This document shows positions 48,466-62,300 of a stretch of DNA of 64,000 nt, piece after piece; within the stretch, counting starts at the first letter, position 1, and each line of letters opens with the position of its first letter. Both the position numbers and the translations under genes were made by a program. The notes beneath the pieces were generated by a model. That model made no database searches, had not been told where the DNA came from, and saw only the letters and a list, made by a program, of their open reading frames with translations. Origin of the DNA: Glossina fuscipes (taxonomy: Eukaryota > Arthropoda > Insecta > Diptera > Glossinidae); the NCBI RefSeq assembly GCF_014805625.2, contig NW_023998471.1, positions 877,263 through 941,262 on the forward strand, written 5' to 3'.

Positions 48466-50046
48466 TGTTGGGAACTTATTTTACTATTTGCTGAATGGAA
48501 TCGTGCTCTTGCAACAATTTTTCAACACAAGCCATTGTTAGTATCCGATCATGTGGTTGTGTACGACCATTAAGCTCTTTGTGTGAGGATGGCTTTCGGA
48601 TTTGTTTACTCTTTACTTTGTAAAAACTTTTAAACTGTATGGAAGTTGCTTTGGGATATGTATGGCATCGGTTATTTTATAAAGTTGTCTTACCCCATGG
48701 GGTAATACGGAATATCGACCTTTGGAAAACTTTTGTTTTGCATTACACTAGGTTGATGGTATTAGTCCAAAGTGTAAAATGAACTTGGTCCGTGGAAATC
48801 GTCTTCTGAAAGATCGGAAAACCAATAGCTGCAGGTGAACAGTTTCAGTATGGTGTGAAATAGTCGAAAAAAAATAAGTAAATAAATAAATTATAGAAAT
48901 AAATTTACATCATGATAATTAAAAGCTTGAGTATAAGAAGCCAAAACTTTCACTTACTTGTCAGAGGAAAAACAAATATGAGCTCACCGTGTGGCCACTT
49001 AAGATGTTAATTCCGATCGGCCAACTGGCAAAGCTATAATTAAAAAAGCAAAGCAGGTAAGAAATTTTAATGGAGAAAAGTTGGAGTTGGAGAAAAGTTT
49101 TGATACGCGTGCAAAAGTAAATTTAAAAAAATCAATGTCGTCGATACTGCAATACAACCATCGAAGATGTACATAAGAAACTCGTCGCCGTTCTAATAAC
49201 ACGTTTCGGAACGCTTTGGAGTTGGCATGAATATCATTTAATTGAAATGACTAATTACGGCAATAATCAAAGGAAGATGAAAAGCGATATAATTGGGAAC
49301 TAGATAGTAATTTGTGTTGGGTGCACATTAAACAAACATACATATATGTCTTGATTGGTCGACGGCCCGAAATACTCAATTTGAATAATTATAGGCTAAC
49401 AAGGTTGAATACCGATTGAATGCCTATCGCTCATGTAGGCTGCTATGTACTATTACTTATTAACAGTCGGAAACTGAGGTTCTAACTGAGCTGATGTATC
49501 CTATCGATACGTCTATGCCTCTGAGTGTTTATTTAGTGGCGTTGTTACTTCGCAAAGAATTAGTTGCCTCTTTGAAAAGTGCCAGGTCCAACGTGGATCT
49601 GGTACTGTTAATATACTGGGTTTTATGATTGTTTTGCGTGTCCCTCTTGGCGCACCTTTAAAAAATAGTGCTCCAGGTGCTTCGGAATAAATTTATAGAT
49701 TTAATTTATATATTCTACCTCATAGTAAAGTCTATAAATTTAATGTAGATTTAATATTTATTGACATAAATCTACAAAGTATTAAAAAAACCTATATTTC
49801 TATTCCGGATTATAATTAGAGAAAGACTGAATTATATTTTTATTCGGAATTTTCTTCTTAGTTCTTAAGTTTTTGAAAATACCGATGTGTTACTTTTTGT
49901 TGTGATGATTTGGAATGGAAACGCTTACTAAATTCTCGCTTACATTTTTAAATATACCTTAGATAGATATATCATTTGTAACGGTTGTGATCGTACAGCA
50001 GATAGTTAAGTTCGCCGCGCCATTCACAAGTTCGCCGCTAGATATA

Positions 50047-50319
50047 TCAATTGATATTTTGTACGTAGCCAGAAAACGTGCCTAAAGATTGGGTGGGAAA
50101 ACGTTTCTGATAATGAAAGTCCAAGTAAATTTCTGCCTCGGTCCGAAACCCCGAATCGTTTCGACAGAAGTTGTCGTTTCGACCATAGGGAGGTGGAGTT
50201 TTTGTTGCTGTACATAGCTCGGTATTGGTGAGTTCTGTTGGACCATATAACATGGACAAAGTTGGGTTTAGCGCTATAAGAGCTATGTTGAAATCATTTT
50301 GCCTATTGTAGTTGTGTCC
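50047..50319 (-). CDS. Unrecognised 90-codon open frame
   Basis: Runs from after a stop at 50320-50322 to TGA at 50047-50049. Reads GHNYNRQNDFNIALIALNP, then MLYGPTELTNTELC and TEAEIYLDFHYQKRFP. Protein-like composition but no family recognised and no neighbouring exon. Possibly a transposon-derived relic. Confidence 0.2.
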   Translation of the reverse strand, partial: GHNYNRQNDFNIALIALNPTLSMLYGPTELTNTELCTATKTPPPYGRNDNFCRNDSGFRTEAEIYLDFHYQKRFPTQSLGTFSGYVQNIN

Positions 50320-53211
50320 TTATTTTCCGTTTTCATGGGATATTTCTATTTACGTTGAACATTTCCGTTTAATCAGTGATAATTCGAAATTGAAAACTAA
50401 TGACAATTAGGCGGATTTGGCCGACTTCAGTTTATCTTTTGTGTCTTAGGACACATGATTAGACTTATGTTATTTTATGCCAATTTTGAACCCCTGATTT
50501 ACATACTGAGCTCTTTGACTTAACTTTCGAATTATGTCTACGTCAATGTCAATGGGAATTTATTACACGTTGTGTTTTCTAATGACATTAACGTAAGTGT
50601 CTCGCGGACTGCGCCATTCGTTTGTTCAGTGGACGTTCAAGATCCTACTTTACTCCTATTATTTAATAGCAGGTGTAATGTTAGGAGTATGAGGCAGGGT
50701 TTTTCTAATATTGCGAACAACGTAAAAACCTTTCGTTCGTTTAACTCTATTGGTGTCTAATTACTTTGCTGATCGCTGTGAACTGAATGATGTGGTCAGA
50801 TATAACGACTTGGGGGACATATTCGATCCAAAGTTGAGGGTCAATTTACATATTGAATCATGCGTCAATAAACCGAAAACGCGTCTAGGATTTATTCTAT
50901 GGCTCTTATGTTAGCAAACGCAAACTTTTGGAGTACCCACCTGTAGTCCAGATGCCTACTCAGTAAAAGCCGCTGCTAATTGCTGACATTACATTGCGCC
51001 TCATACACAGCTTATTTGACGCCTATGTGTCTCCTTAAGTTCCGGAAGAAATAAAAATACGTATTAGTTGGGATCACATGTGACGGGAACCCCTCCCTAT
51101 GTTCATCTTGTATAAGCAGTTTTTGTTTTTCTAAATAAATATATCTTCTCTATGGACGATATTGCCGGACAACAATCTCTTCTCGTTTTTGTTTCAAAAT
51201 TCGACAGGCAAATACAGAGACAAATATGAAAATATCCAGCCTTATCTTTTTCTTTGATTCTATCCGCCATCGAGGATGGAATCTGTCTGCTCAAATCAGT
51301 ATTACGAAATGTGCAGGTTGCTAGAGATCTAGCATTCGTGGAAATCTGCACCATATGTATCCGATATTAGCGGAAAACTTTGATCTATATTTGCTTGATC
51401 TATGCCTGCGCGTCCGTACATCCATTCGTCTGTCGCTTGAACATTTGTAGTTACGCAGAGGATAGTCATAAATATGTATAACTTAAAACGTGAAAGGAGT
51501 GTATTCGTCTGAAATATAGAACAAAATAAGTTGCCAAATGTAGGCGTCTAAAATTTGCAAATTTTCAATACTTTTTAGAATTAATTACAAGCCGTGCTTT
51601 GCGTAAAGTCCTTTTCGAGTAATTGACGCGTTCGCAGTTAACAAAGCATGGTCTTTGCCCGGGAGATAGTCGTACTGACGTGAAAATTTCGGTAGTTTGA
51701 AAACAATCAAAACAAAATTACTAATTGGCAGTATATCTTTAAAGACGATGCACGGTCTTGTATTTGTTTGATAGTGAAACCTTGGATGATATTTTTCGTT
51801 GATAAAAATTGTGCAAAATATCCGGATAGATCGAGGGAGAACCATATGGAAAGACCTTATGAAAGCTAAACGTTAGCGATTCAAGTGGGAAACTCAGAAT
51901 CGAAACTTAATCTAGAAGGTCTACGTAAGATAAACCTTCAAATCATTTGAACCTACGACACGCACATTGAAGTATTGAAATTATACAAACATATCACGCG
52001 TGGTTAGCCTGTAATAAAGATCTTAAAGATGGTCTTGAAATGCCCTAGTCTTTAGACTAAATCCAACGCTTCTCTGCAATATTTCTGGACAAATTGTATA
52101 GATTTGATCTATAACTTAGCCATCACGTGATGCTTCTGGCAATATTGGGAGGATTGAAAGGGTATCACGCACTGAATCGATCATTAAGTTATTACATTGA
52201 ATCCTCCAAGCTCCTTACAGTACCTTTTATTTGTTGACTTAAACATCGTATCTATATTGTTATATTGCTCTCTTTGGGGAACAAAAGCTTCAATTATTTG
52301 TAACGCCATAACATCTACTTATTATTTTTTAATAGATAGATTGAGAATTATATACATATATAAAGGCAATTGGACAGAATTGGTTCGTTACTTCGTTAAT
52401 GTCGAGGCAGAATTCGATTATACTGTCGAGTAGTTTACAACAATAAAATATTAAGAGGTAGAGGTTAAATCAGGGCAAGATGAAGTGAACACGACCGTTG
52501 TCGACCAAATGATTTAAAAACATTATTGATTGTAAACTTGGATAGGAGGAAGGGCTAAACTTCGGCTTCCCTCTTTCCTTATACGCCATTGTTTCAGTCC
52601 GCCGTTCATTTTTTCTTACTATAAACTTATAAGAGCTCTGAAGTAAAAGACTTGAGAATAACATGAAAGGATGACTTATCTCTGGTTAAAGACTGTTTGA
52701 AGAAACTCGAAGAATTTTCACCACAAACAGCGCATCGAAGCTAACGGGCATTGTTGGGAAAAGTGTCCGAAGCTGAAAGCGCATTATGCTGCTTAGAAAT
52801 GAAGAATTTTTTTCTTAAATTTTTTTGATATCGCTGCGAGGTCAACATATACTTCTGTTTGGTGTGTCTCTTCACAACTTGATTTGAAATGGCGGTTCTC
52901 AAAGGCTCGTCACGTAGCGAAGGATATAAGAGTCTGGCATAAGCCACAGAAGCACAACGAACACAGTCTGCTTTCTATCCCCACTGTCCTTGCCCTTTCA
53001 TATGTCCTAAAATGATTTTGTAAATTTTTGTTTTTCTATATCTCTAGAATTTAAAGGATTTTTCAACGAACTTTCATTACATTGACCAAGCGATCTTCAA
53101 ATGAACATAAAGACGCTTGACTACGGCGAGCCCTTCTTTTAACTAAACTGCAATATATGCAACAATTATACAATATACTAATTATAGGGTAGTTTCCGCT
53201 GGTGTATCTTT

Positions 53212-53335
53212 CTCTCTGTTTTGATCTGTCTGTCCGTCCGCCCGCTCTTCTTTCTTTCGCTCTTTCTCTCTATCCCTTCCCTTCTTTCTGTCTGTCTGTC
53301 CGTCCGTCCGTCCCTCCCTCCCTCACTTTGTTTCT
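53212..53335. repeat. Pyrimidine-rich (TCTG)n/(TCCG)n/(TCCC)n tract
   Basis: Successive tetranucleotide stretches GTCTGTCTGTCC, CCGTCCGTCCCT, CCCTCCCTCAC. The Ser/Leu-rich 83-codon ORF over it is a repeat artefact. Confidence 0.85.
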
Positions 53336-53637
53336 TTGAAGAAGAACGTCTCCTTGCTTTGATATTTCCGCTTATTTTTCAAATGGATTATTTTGTAAAC
53401 AATAAAAAATTAATTTATATCGTACCGAAGTGTAAAAACTTTCAGTCGATGCCTTCCTCTTCTTGTGATTGAAGAAATAACTTCGCTTAGGCAGTTAATA
53501 TAAATGTGTCAATTTTGCAACATGAAAAAGTTATTATATAATGTCAAGGTATATATGACACGTGATATGGGCTTAAAAAGAATAGATGAAATCATGCTCC
53601 TTGCTACCGTCCCCTAATATGTAATTTAGAATTAATT

Positions 53638-53657
53638 CATGCATGCGCGCATGCATG
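53638..53657. repeat. Perfect 20-bp palindrome
   Basis: CATGCATGCGCGCATGCATG, self-complementary over its full length. Confidence 0.95.
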
Positions 53658-53686
53658 TTCCTTTGTAGCATGTTTAAGATATTAGG

Positions 53687-53720
53687 AAGTAAGTATAGTC
53701 ATACCATATTATACTTACTT
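53687..53720. repeat. Hairpin-forming inverted repeat
   Basis: AAGTAAGTATA (53687-53697) and TATACTTACTT (53710-53720) are perfect 11-bp arms around a 12-nt loop. Confidence 0.9.
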
Positions 53721-54374
53721 TGTTGACGACTGATGTCAAACATATTTGGTAACTCTTTCTACGCCAAATAACTTTGGCGTTTCCACATCGACAAAGCAAG
53801 TTACTTATCACTCACTCACTCACTGCCTACGAAACATGTAAGTATTTCTTTCTTTAATTTTTTTTTTTTTTTTTTTTTAGTTTTTACATATATTTTGCAA
53901 GAGTTGCTAAACATTTAACTTTCAGCTATGATTTAGTTGAAAGGAAACCACAGACCATCGTTAAACCGTAAACGGAACACGTGTGACTGACTATTCAAAA
54001 TCATTATTAACAATACATAAAACATTATTCACTATATATATATAGATGTATATATATGGCACTGAGTGGAGTACTGTTTGCGTAAATTTAAATATACATT
54101 ATTTTTCCATTCAAAATGTTAGTCATAAATGCGAGTGCGAAAGAAAATAAGAAAAAAGAATATATATAATAATAATAATAATAATAAAAAAGTGTATAAC
54201 TAAAGGTTCAAATTATTTGTCATCAAATCGTAATTTATTGCATTATTTTGAACGTCTTAAAGCGTAAAAAGAAAAAAAGGTTTACTTTTATCATTTTGAC
54301 ACGATTTCATTTAATATATATAAATGAAAGACACATTTGAAAGCGGAGAGATTGATTTCATAAAGAATCGATAG

Positions 54375-54626
54375 AGAGCTATAGAGCAGATCAGAGATGA
54401 GTTAAATGAAAAGAAATATTTCTTACGGGAGCATGAAGGTCTTAAGGTTCATAAAAAACTATACATAAATAATGAAAATTTCACTTTAACTGGAAAAGGC
54501 TTTGGAATATATCTACTATCAGCAATGCCTTGTACGAAGAGAAACAGGCCAGAGACTACATACGCTGCACTAAACATTTTTGCAGCAAATATGCAAAAAA
54601 GTGATGATACCTTAAAAATGTGTTGA
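54375..54626 (+). CDS. Unrecognised 83-codon open frame, possibly retroelement-derived
   Basis: Open from after TAG at 54372-54374 to TGA at 54624-54626, with no ATG near its start. Reads RAIEQIRDELNEKKYFLREH, then VHKKLYINNENFTL. The style recalls ORF1-like proteins of LINE retroelements, but this is an impression only. Confidence 0.25.
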   Translation, partial: RAIEQIRDELNEKKYFLREHEGLKVHKKLYINNENFTLTGKGFGIYLLSAMPCTKRNRPETTYAALNIFAANMQKSDDTLKMC

Positions 54627-55249
54627 TGATGGATTTTCGATTTTTTTTTTCTTTTTTAATATACAGTTCAGCCCGCACGAGTGGTACGTTCGCGTCGGCA
54701 ATCAAGAAGGCGGATGGGGTTGGAAAGAATTGACGAGGGGAAATAGCACGCAGCATATTTTAAATGTCACAAGAATAAAAAATGATAAAAATAAAATAAT
54801 TATCTTTGCCGCCGTACATACAACCTTAGACATAACAATTAAGAGGGTAGTATCGTTTACAGGGCAATATGGTGCGGTCCATGTTTTCGCAACCTCCCGC
54901 TATGTAGTCGTAATGTCACAAATATGGAATAGAGTTGTCTTTTGGAAATAAAAAAGCAGAAATATAGCCTCAAGTTTTTCTCTGGCTACCTATCGTCCCT
55001 CTTGTCAGAAATAGAAATATTTGCTAGCCTTTTTTTTTATCATCTCTTTTATAATTAATTCGTCTTCGATCTAGATTGGCGCGCGTAACAAAAGAAAAGG
55101 AACCCATGGAGGATATCTTACACTACTCTTGATAAGGTTCATGGTACAAAAAAGATTTTGAGATAGATCCGCATCTATATATGTCTGGAAAAATAGGAGG
55201 ACAACTGACCAGATATTGTAGATGTATACAAACATACATATATATACAT

Positions 55250-55500
55250 ATTAAGCATGTCTCTGCCATGTACCTACACGTAGCAATGTTCGAGATATTT
55301 TGATGAAACTTGCCACACTAACATCTGCACTAATCTTGCCGAAAGGTCATGCATTATGTGGAAAATATTTTTCATTTTGAAAATAATTTTATCGCCGAAA
55401 ATCGATGACTTCAACATTAGTTGCGATTATGTCATACCGTATCTATTGCAAACATTTTTTCATCCATGTATGTTAAGAAGATCCAGTTTTTAGGGTGTTA
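55250..55500 (-). repeat. Interspersed repeat family, copy 4 (inverted)
   Basis: 'tgttcgagatattttgatga' then 'aacttgcca' here match, on the same strand, 'ttttgagatattttaatga' then 'aatttggca' of copy 3 at about 15548. Divergent from the other copies. Confidence 0.45.
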
Positions 55501-56343
55501 CTTGATAGGCATTGTGTGAGATAAGTCCGTTCGGCACGACCTTGATATACTTTTCCGTTTCGTTTTCCGATTCGTGTTTTTAAACATGAAGCTAATCTGC
55601 TGGAATATTTGGAAAGCGTAAGCTTGTAATTGTTAGCATGTACGTCTGTTTGACAAAGGCGTACATAGTCAAACCGTAGTTTTTCTACGAGTTATTGTTA
55701 CTTTATCTGTAACGATGTGGCGACCTATAATTTTTCCATAATAAACTCATATCTTCAAGCTTGGCGCAATGTATAGAGTATACCGTTTAAAAACCGCAGA
55801 CATAACTTAGTTTTTGAGGCTTTTGCGAAGCGCGAAAGCTTACAAAGCAATGTTGGAGGGCACGGGAATCGTGAACATTGAGGTTAAAATCGAATATCGT
55901 TGGCATCCACACTAGGGGGATATAGTTCTTTATAAGTTGCTTTTAGGAAAAGAAGCGCTCATTATTAACGCAGAAAATAATTTTAATTAAATAAAAGCGC
56001 ATTGAAGTGCAAAGCGCTGGCATCGCGGTGTATTCAATCTTCCTTTTTCAATAGATGACTTTTTGGATGGAGTTTTTGACCGCCTTTCCATTCTTATTAC
56101 CGCGATTGCAAAAAAAAAAGAAAGAAAAAATGTCTTAGCCTAACTTCTTCAGCCTAACTAATTATTTCGAGAAGTTCACAATTCACATTTTTTTTTTTTT
56201 GCATTTTCGATACGGATTCAGATACAGGCTTGATAAGATTGTAATGAGCGCGACCTTGTGCTTAAGATTAATTTTCACGTTCTTTTAGGAAAGTTAAATA
56301 ATAATTTACGTTGTACTTGTGTACTGTTTATTTCAGATCCGGT

Positions 56344-59300
56344 ATGCCCGCAACAAATGCCGTCGCTCCTACAAGTAACGCAACGTAAGTTACAATAAAT
56401 TTTAACAAATAAAAAAATATATTCATCTCGAGATGGATTTTTTGATACCCGCCATCTTAAACTGATGTAAAAAGTGCCGAAATATTTTATTTGTAATAAG
56501 GTTTATCTGTCTGTCTGTCCGTGCAAATAGATAATTATATTTCGACCGCAAACGTTGAATGGAGTTAAGGGGGACGGGAAGGAGGATGTTATTTCTGATT
56601 TGATTTTAATCGATGCATGATGCTATGACTTACTGATTAAAGTTGTACAGTTATAAGCAAGTAGTATGAGCTTAATTGCGTTGACTGTACATACGACAAA
56701 GTGTAATTTTCCATTTTGAAAGCGTTTTAACAGTACACCGCGAAACAGATGTATGTATGAATAAAGTAATCCTGGTATATCAGTTGGGAGATCTTGTGTT
56801 GATCAATAAAACATACACTATTACCGAAATCTCCTTGTAATGTATAATTCAGAAAAAGGAACACCAACGAACGAATTTTAAATAATTTAGTAGTAGTGGA
56901 GAGCGTACGCCTTTATTTCACTTGGTGGTGGGTGTAAAAATTTTTATCGCATATAATATTAATCGTTCATCAATTTGAATCGGATCGCATATTATTTTAC
57001 ATTTTAAAACTATTGTTTTTGCATAAATGCTTTGAGATGTCTGAGATCGCCGATGCTATCAAACTGTTTGAAAATGGCGTATGAAGAACGTTTAGACATG
57101 TCAAGAAAACTTTTCGATCTGTCACGGAAACGAGTTGAAAGTTTGAAAAGAAATAAAAATGTTAAACGGTAAAGTTTTCTTAATTAAAAAAAAAAAATTA
57201 AAAAAAAAAATATAACAAATAAACAAGTAAAGCAAATTACCAATATACACACACATGAACAGTTTTTTCTTTCAATAGCGTTTTCTGTTGGCAATGTTTT
57301 TACCAAAAACACTAAAAACAAACCCTTAAAAATTAAATTTTAAAACTCCTGCTTTGGAACAAACTAATACATGTGAACACATACGCCTATGTGCTCGCTA
57401 AATAAATACCAAACAGTAGACTTTTTCTTCTTTTTTTTTCTTTATGTTATAATTCCCGTAGAAACAAATATAATAAATCATATGTGTTTGTGTTATTTGT
57501 AGTTTATCGAGTAGCACATCGCACGTTGCAGATATGCAAAATAATGTGAAAAAAATTTGCGCAAGTTCTGTAGCACTTCCTGTCTTTTAAATTAATAAGC
57601 TCTCAAGGCGTTCAAATATTCGTAAAATCATTTCACTTTCTCGGTACTTAAGCACCTCCCCGCTTTTTTCTCCAAATATGCGGACTAATAGGAAGTAATG
57701 TAATAGCGTAGAATATGAGAAAAAATTTGAGTTTTGATTAATTCCGATCTTTCTTTTTTTTTTATCGATCGATCATGGGGAAGCGGCCTATACAAGCGCG
57801 GCTAAAGGAGATTAGAAAGAATTACAAAATATAATTTAAAAAAAAAAAATTCATCGAGATTCGCTAAAGTATTACATTAGATTTCCCCTGTCTCTTAGAA
57901 TGATATAAAAACTTAACTGGTAAGTGCTTGCATGTATTTTGATTATTTTTGACTTGGACAAAGGCATTTATGGAGAAAATTGGTGCACTATATGCTAATC
58001 AAAATATTTTCCATCAATTTCTATAACTTTTTTCGACCTTTTTGGCAACGTGTCGCGTTGGAAGGGCGACATTGGCAGCGAACCAATCATTAACTCATTT
58101 TCGCACTTCTTCAATTTTGCGGAGCCGCGTGCCAGCCATGCCATGCTGCATCGATCTGAAGAAGCGGTAATTAGAAGGCACCATGTCTAGTGAGTACACG
58201 GGGGTAACAGAACTTCCCATTCGAGCTGCAACAGTGTATCTTTGACAAAAATTGCAACAAGTGGCGACACTGTCATTTTCCGTTAATTCGTATGGTAGCC
58301 ATTTTGGCCGCTTTTCATGGTGTTTCTTGCAAAATTGCATCGCTCAGTTTGTTCAATTGACGTTGTTGCAGTCACAATTCAATTCGGTTTTAGCGGCTCG
58401 TAACACACTACACCTTACTGAGCCCACCATATACACAGCAGTACTTTATGGCCATGAATATTCCGCTTCGATATCGATATGATGGATACCTCTCCTGGCC
58501 TAACTAATGAGTTTTTGCGCTTGGAATTGTCGTAGTAGATTCGCTTCTCATCACCAGTCACAATACGCCACAAACAACCCCTTTTTTGCCTAGCAAACAA
58601 ATGAAACCACGATGTTGAAAAGGTTCGAAATGTCATTTTCAGTCAATTCGTATGATAGCCGCCTTAGATATCTTCAAGTTAAACAACAAAAGTAATGAAG
58701 ATCGGAAATGAAATTTTAAGGTTCCATGATTAGCGTCGGCGTGCGCTGAATAAATCAATAATATTAAATCGAAATCTGTTATTTCATGTAGGAAAATGTC
58801 AAAAGCATCGAATTTAATCGTTATGTACACTGATATTTCCCATTTCTTTACCAACTTTTCTTGTAGAAGTCGCCTATCAAAATACATGCAAATACCTAAT
58901 AGAAGAAAAAATTGATTGATGAAGAGTTACTTGTAAAAGTAGAAACAAATTAAAAATCATAATTCCTTTTGCTGAAGGCCACCAAATATGTTCAGAAGCT
59001 TTTAGTGATGCTGCTCCATCTTATCCCAATTGTTGGTTTTGGTTTCAACGGTTTAAATGTGGCGACACGAATTGACTGAAAACGCCATTTTTTGACAAGA
59101 TGTTGCAAGAGTTGTCCAGGATAACGATGTTGCAGCTGTTGTACCCAGCAGGCTCACCAGACACGGCGCCTTCTGATTATCACATAGTTGGCATTATGGC
59201 ATAGCTGGCACGCAACTCCGCAAAGTCGAAGCGGTACGAAAATGGGTCGATGATTGGATCGCTTCCAAACCGGTGTCGTTCGTGCGACAAAATGGGAAAA

Positions 59301-62300
59301 AGTGTGGAAAATAATGGAAAATATTTTGATTAATGTATGTTGGACCAACTTTTCTCAATAAATGCCTTGTTCAAGTGAAAAAACTATCAAAATACATGCA
59401 ACTAATTTAATAAATTTTCTAAAGTGAAAAAAGTGACAGTTTTAGGGAATTTATTAACCTTACCCGAAATGAAACTGCGATTTTATTTTTAAGAAAAATC
59501 ACTCTTATATTTGGATATAATATAAACTTACAATACACTGCATGACTATATTTATAAGACGTCATTTTGCTACATATTCAAAGCATTCCATTTCCTTCTT
59601 CATCCTTTCTGCATTTTTTGCTCGCAATTTTTGAGTTAGTTTAAATTCAATACTTGATTACAGATCATGCAGGAGGATCGAGAAACCGGGTGAGACAGAT
59701 TGGATTACAAGTGGAAGTTTGGGTTCACGTGATGCCGTGTTAGTATTTCGCACCAACATTTTAAATACGCACACACAACAGCCTCGCTCAAGCAGCTCTG
59801 ATACATCTATTCTGTCCGTTAATGCTGCCACTACAGCGTCTAATGATGGCAGTAAAAATAATTCCATTAAACTAGATAAAAAACTTGAAGCCACACCTAC
59901 GCCGTCCACTAGTCGAAATTCAACGGGAAATAGCTTTTCAAATTCGGTACGAGAAAAAGGGGGAGCATCAGCGGAAGCTGGCAATGAAAAGAATGCTTTT
60001 CATAAACAAAAACCGAATCAACTTGTTTGCATAATACAAAGTGAGAATCGTTCACGTCTATCATTGTCCTCCAGTGAGACTTCCATTGGCAGCGATGCTG
60101 AAGATGTTGGTGGAAACGCTGGCGAAGGTGCAGATAATGAAATGTTCACTTCGTTAGACACGAATATAAGTGGAGATACTGAGAATGATGATGACGATGA
60201 CGNNNNNNNNNNNNNNNNNNNNNNNNNNNNNNNNNNNNNNNNNNNNNNNNNNNNNNNNNNNNNNNNNNNNNNNNNNNNNNNNNNNNNNNNNNNNNNNNNN
60301 NNGATGATGACGGATGACGATGAGGTGATGATGACGACGATGACGATCAAAGTCCTGAAATAGAAGAATGCAATGAATATGCACCGGTACAGGGTATGCC
60401 GGCCATCGATCTTAAGATCAAGTATAAATTTCATCAGACGGAAACTTTATTATTGCGTAAGATTTTTACACGTCATGGCCTTAGAGAAGCTCATGAGGAT
60501 GAAAATTTTAACGTGTTATGGACGGGAGTGCACATGAAGCCGGATGTTTTACGTAATTTAGCTCCTTATCAGCGGGTTAATCACTTTCCAAGGTAATCGG
60601 ACACTTTTAATGATTATCAGTGGAATATACTACAAATTTTATTTTCATTTTTAAGATCGTACGAGATGACACGTAAGGATCGTCTTTACAAGAATATCGA
60701 ACGAATGCAACATCTTCGCGGATTTAAGCATTTCGATATTATTCCGCAATCATTTATCGTACCGTTGGAATATAGAGATTTGGTATCGGCTCATAATAAA
60801 ACTCGTGGACCTTGGATAGTCAAACCAACTGCTTCAAGTCGAGGTCGCGGTATATTCATCGTCAATTCTGTAAGATTAGATTTGATGTAGGAAAAAAAGA
60901 AGAAGAAAAAGATACGAACAAAGTATTTTCTTTTTTTAGCCTGATCAGATACCGCAGGATGAACAGGTCCTTGTGTCTAAATACGTGGCCGAGCCGCTTT
61001 GCATTGACGGACACAAATGTGATTTGCGAGTTTATGTGTTAGTTACCTCGTTCGATCCACTTATTATATATATGTACGAGGAGGGTTTAGTGCGTTTGGC
61101 TACCGTCAAATATAATCTTAATGCTGATAATTTATGGAATCCTTGTATGCATCTTTGCAACTACAGTATTAATAAGTATCATACGGATTATGTTAAGTCG
61201 AGCGCCGCTCACGAAGAAGATGTTGGCCATAAATGGACTTTATCGGCGTTGCTACGTCATCTGAAGAGCCATGGTTGTGATACTCGCTTATTAATGACCA
61301 ACATTGAAGATTTAATAATCAAGTCGATTTTTTCTTGTGCTCAATCTATCATAGCTGCTTGCCGCATGTTTGTACCTAATGGTAACAATTGCTTTGAATT
61401 ATATGGTTTCGATATTCTAATTGACGACACACTGAAGCCTTGGTTATTGGAAGTAAATCTATCACCTTCGATGGGTGTGGACAGTCCGCTTGATGCGAAA
61501 GTTAAAGCAACTTTAATAACTGATCTCCTTACTTGCGTGGGAATACCAGCTATAACGCCAGCGATGCGTGCTCATTATGATAGCAAATGGACGCGTTTTC
61601 GAAATGTCACCTATAAACGACGCACAAATTCAGCAGAACCAATGGATTTGAAGAAACAAATCTCTATACCGAAACGATCCAGTTTGACAGCTACTGCGCC
61701 ATCCCGGCCTTTTACTTTGGAAGAACAAAGGATTGTACGTAATGCTCGTTTACAAAATGCTCGTCGTGGTGGCTTTGTTCGCATATTTCCTACTGAGGAC
61801 AGTATGACACGCTATTGTAACTATTTAGATCCATTAACTGGCATACCATTATCCACGCCTGTATTGCAATGCCAAAGTTATATGTCAGCGATCGTACAAC
61901 ATAATCATAATCAAATGGTATTTAAAAGCTTGTACGGTAAACCTTTAAAAGATGGAGACGTTAAAGAGGAGAATTCGATAGAAGATCGTATGGAGCAATA
62001 TGAACGCGTTATTGAAACTGCTTCGCCAATAACTTTTTCTAAAAAGCGAGTGGAACCCAAATGCAAAGAGAAGGGAAAAATTTTGAGAAAACAGATCATT
62101 AAATACATTGAGGAGGGTGCAGAGTTAACACAGCTGCAAGCCAGGCAAGCATTCAGTCTTTATTTAGAATCTATATTGCGTCGTCTTACTCAGGAGCCCA
62201 AAGATTGCCATGAAAAGCTTATTTTAAAGTTTTTGTATAGGGTTGGTGGCGCCGTTAAAGCGCCAGTATTTTTCAGCAATCCACAGAATATGCGACCGGT

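Larger units (their letters stand above)
46916..53200. other. Gene-poor interval
   Basis: About 6.3 kb. Contains a repeated ACCGTGTTATATCGA-like motif (47256-47762), two unrecognised open frames at 48019-48465 (plus) and 50047-50319 (minus), and otherwise AT-rich sequence. No tRNA, rRNA or conserved gene was seen. Confidence 0.45.
53800..56343 (+). other. 5' flank / leader region of TTLL5
   Basis: A good donor GTAAGT at 53838-53843 ('acgaaacat|gtaagt') could end a 5' UTR exon joined to the acceptor before 56337 ('tttcag'), but this is unproven. The interval also holds (TAA)n at 54163-54186, an 83-codon orphan frame (54375-54626), and an inverted copy of the interspersed repeat near 55250-55500. 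Confidence 0.35.

Noticed and set aside
53221..53472. 83-codon plus ORF over the pyrimidine tract
   Set aside because: Its first half is encoded by tetranucleotide repeats; the rest has no recognisable motif.
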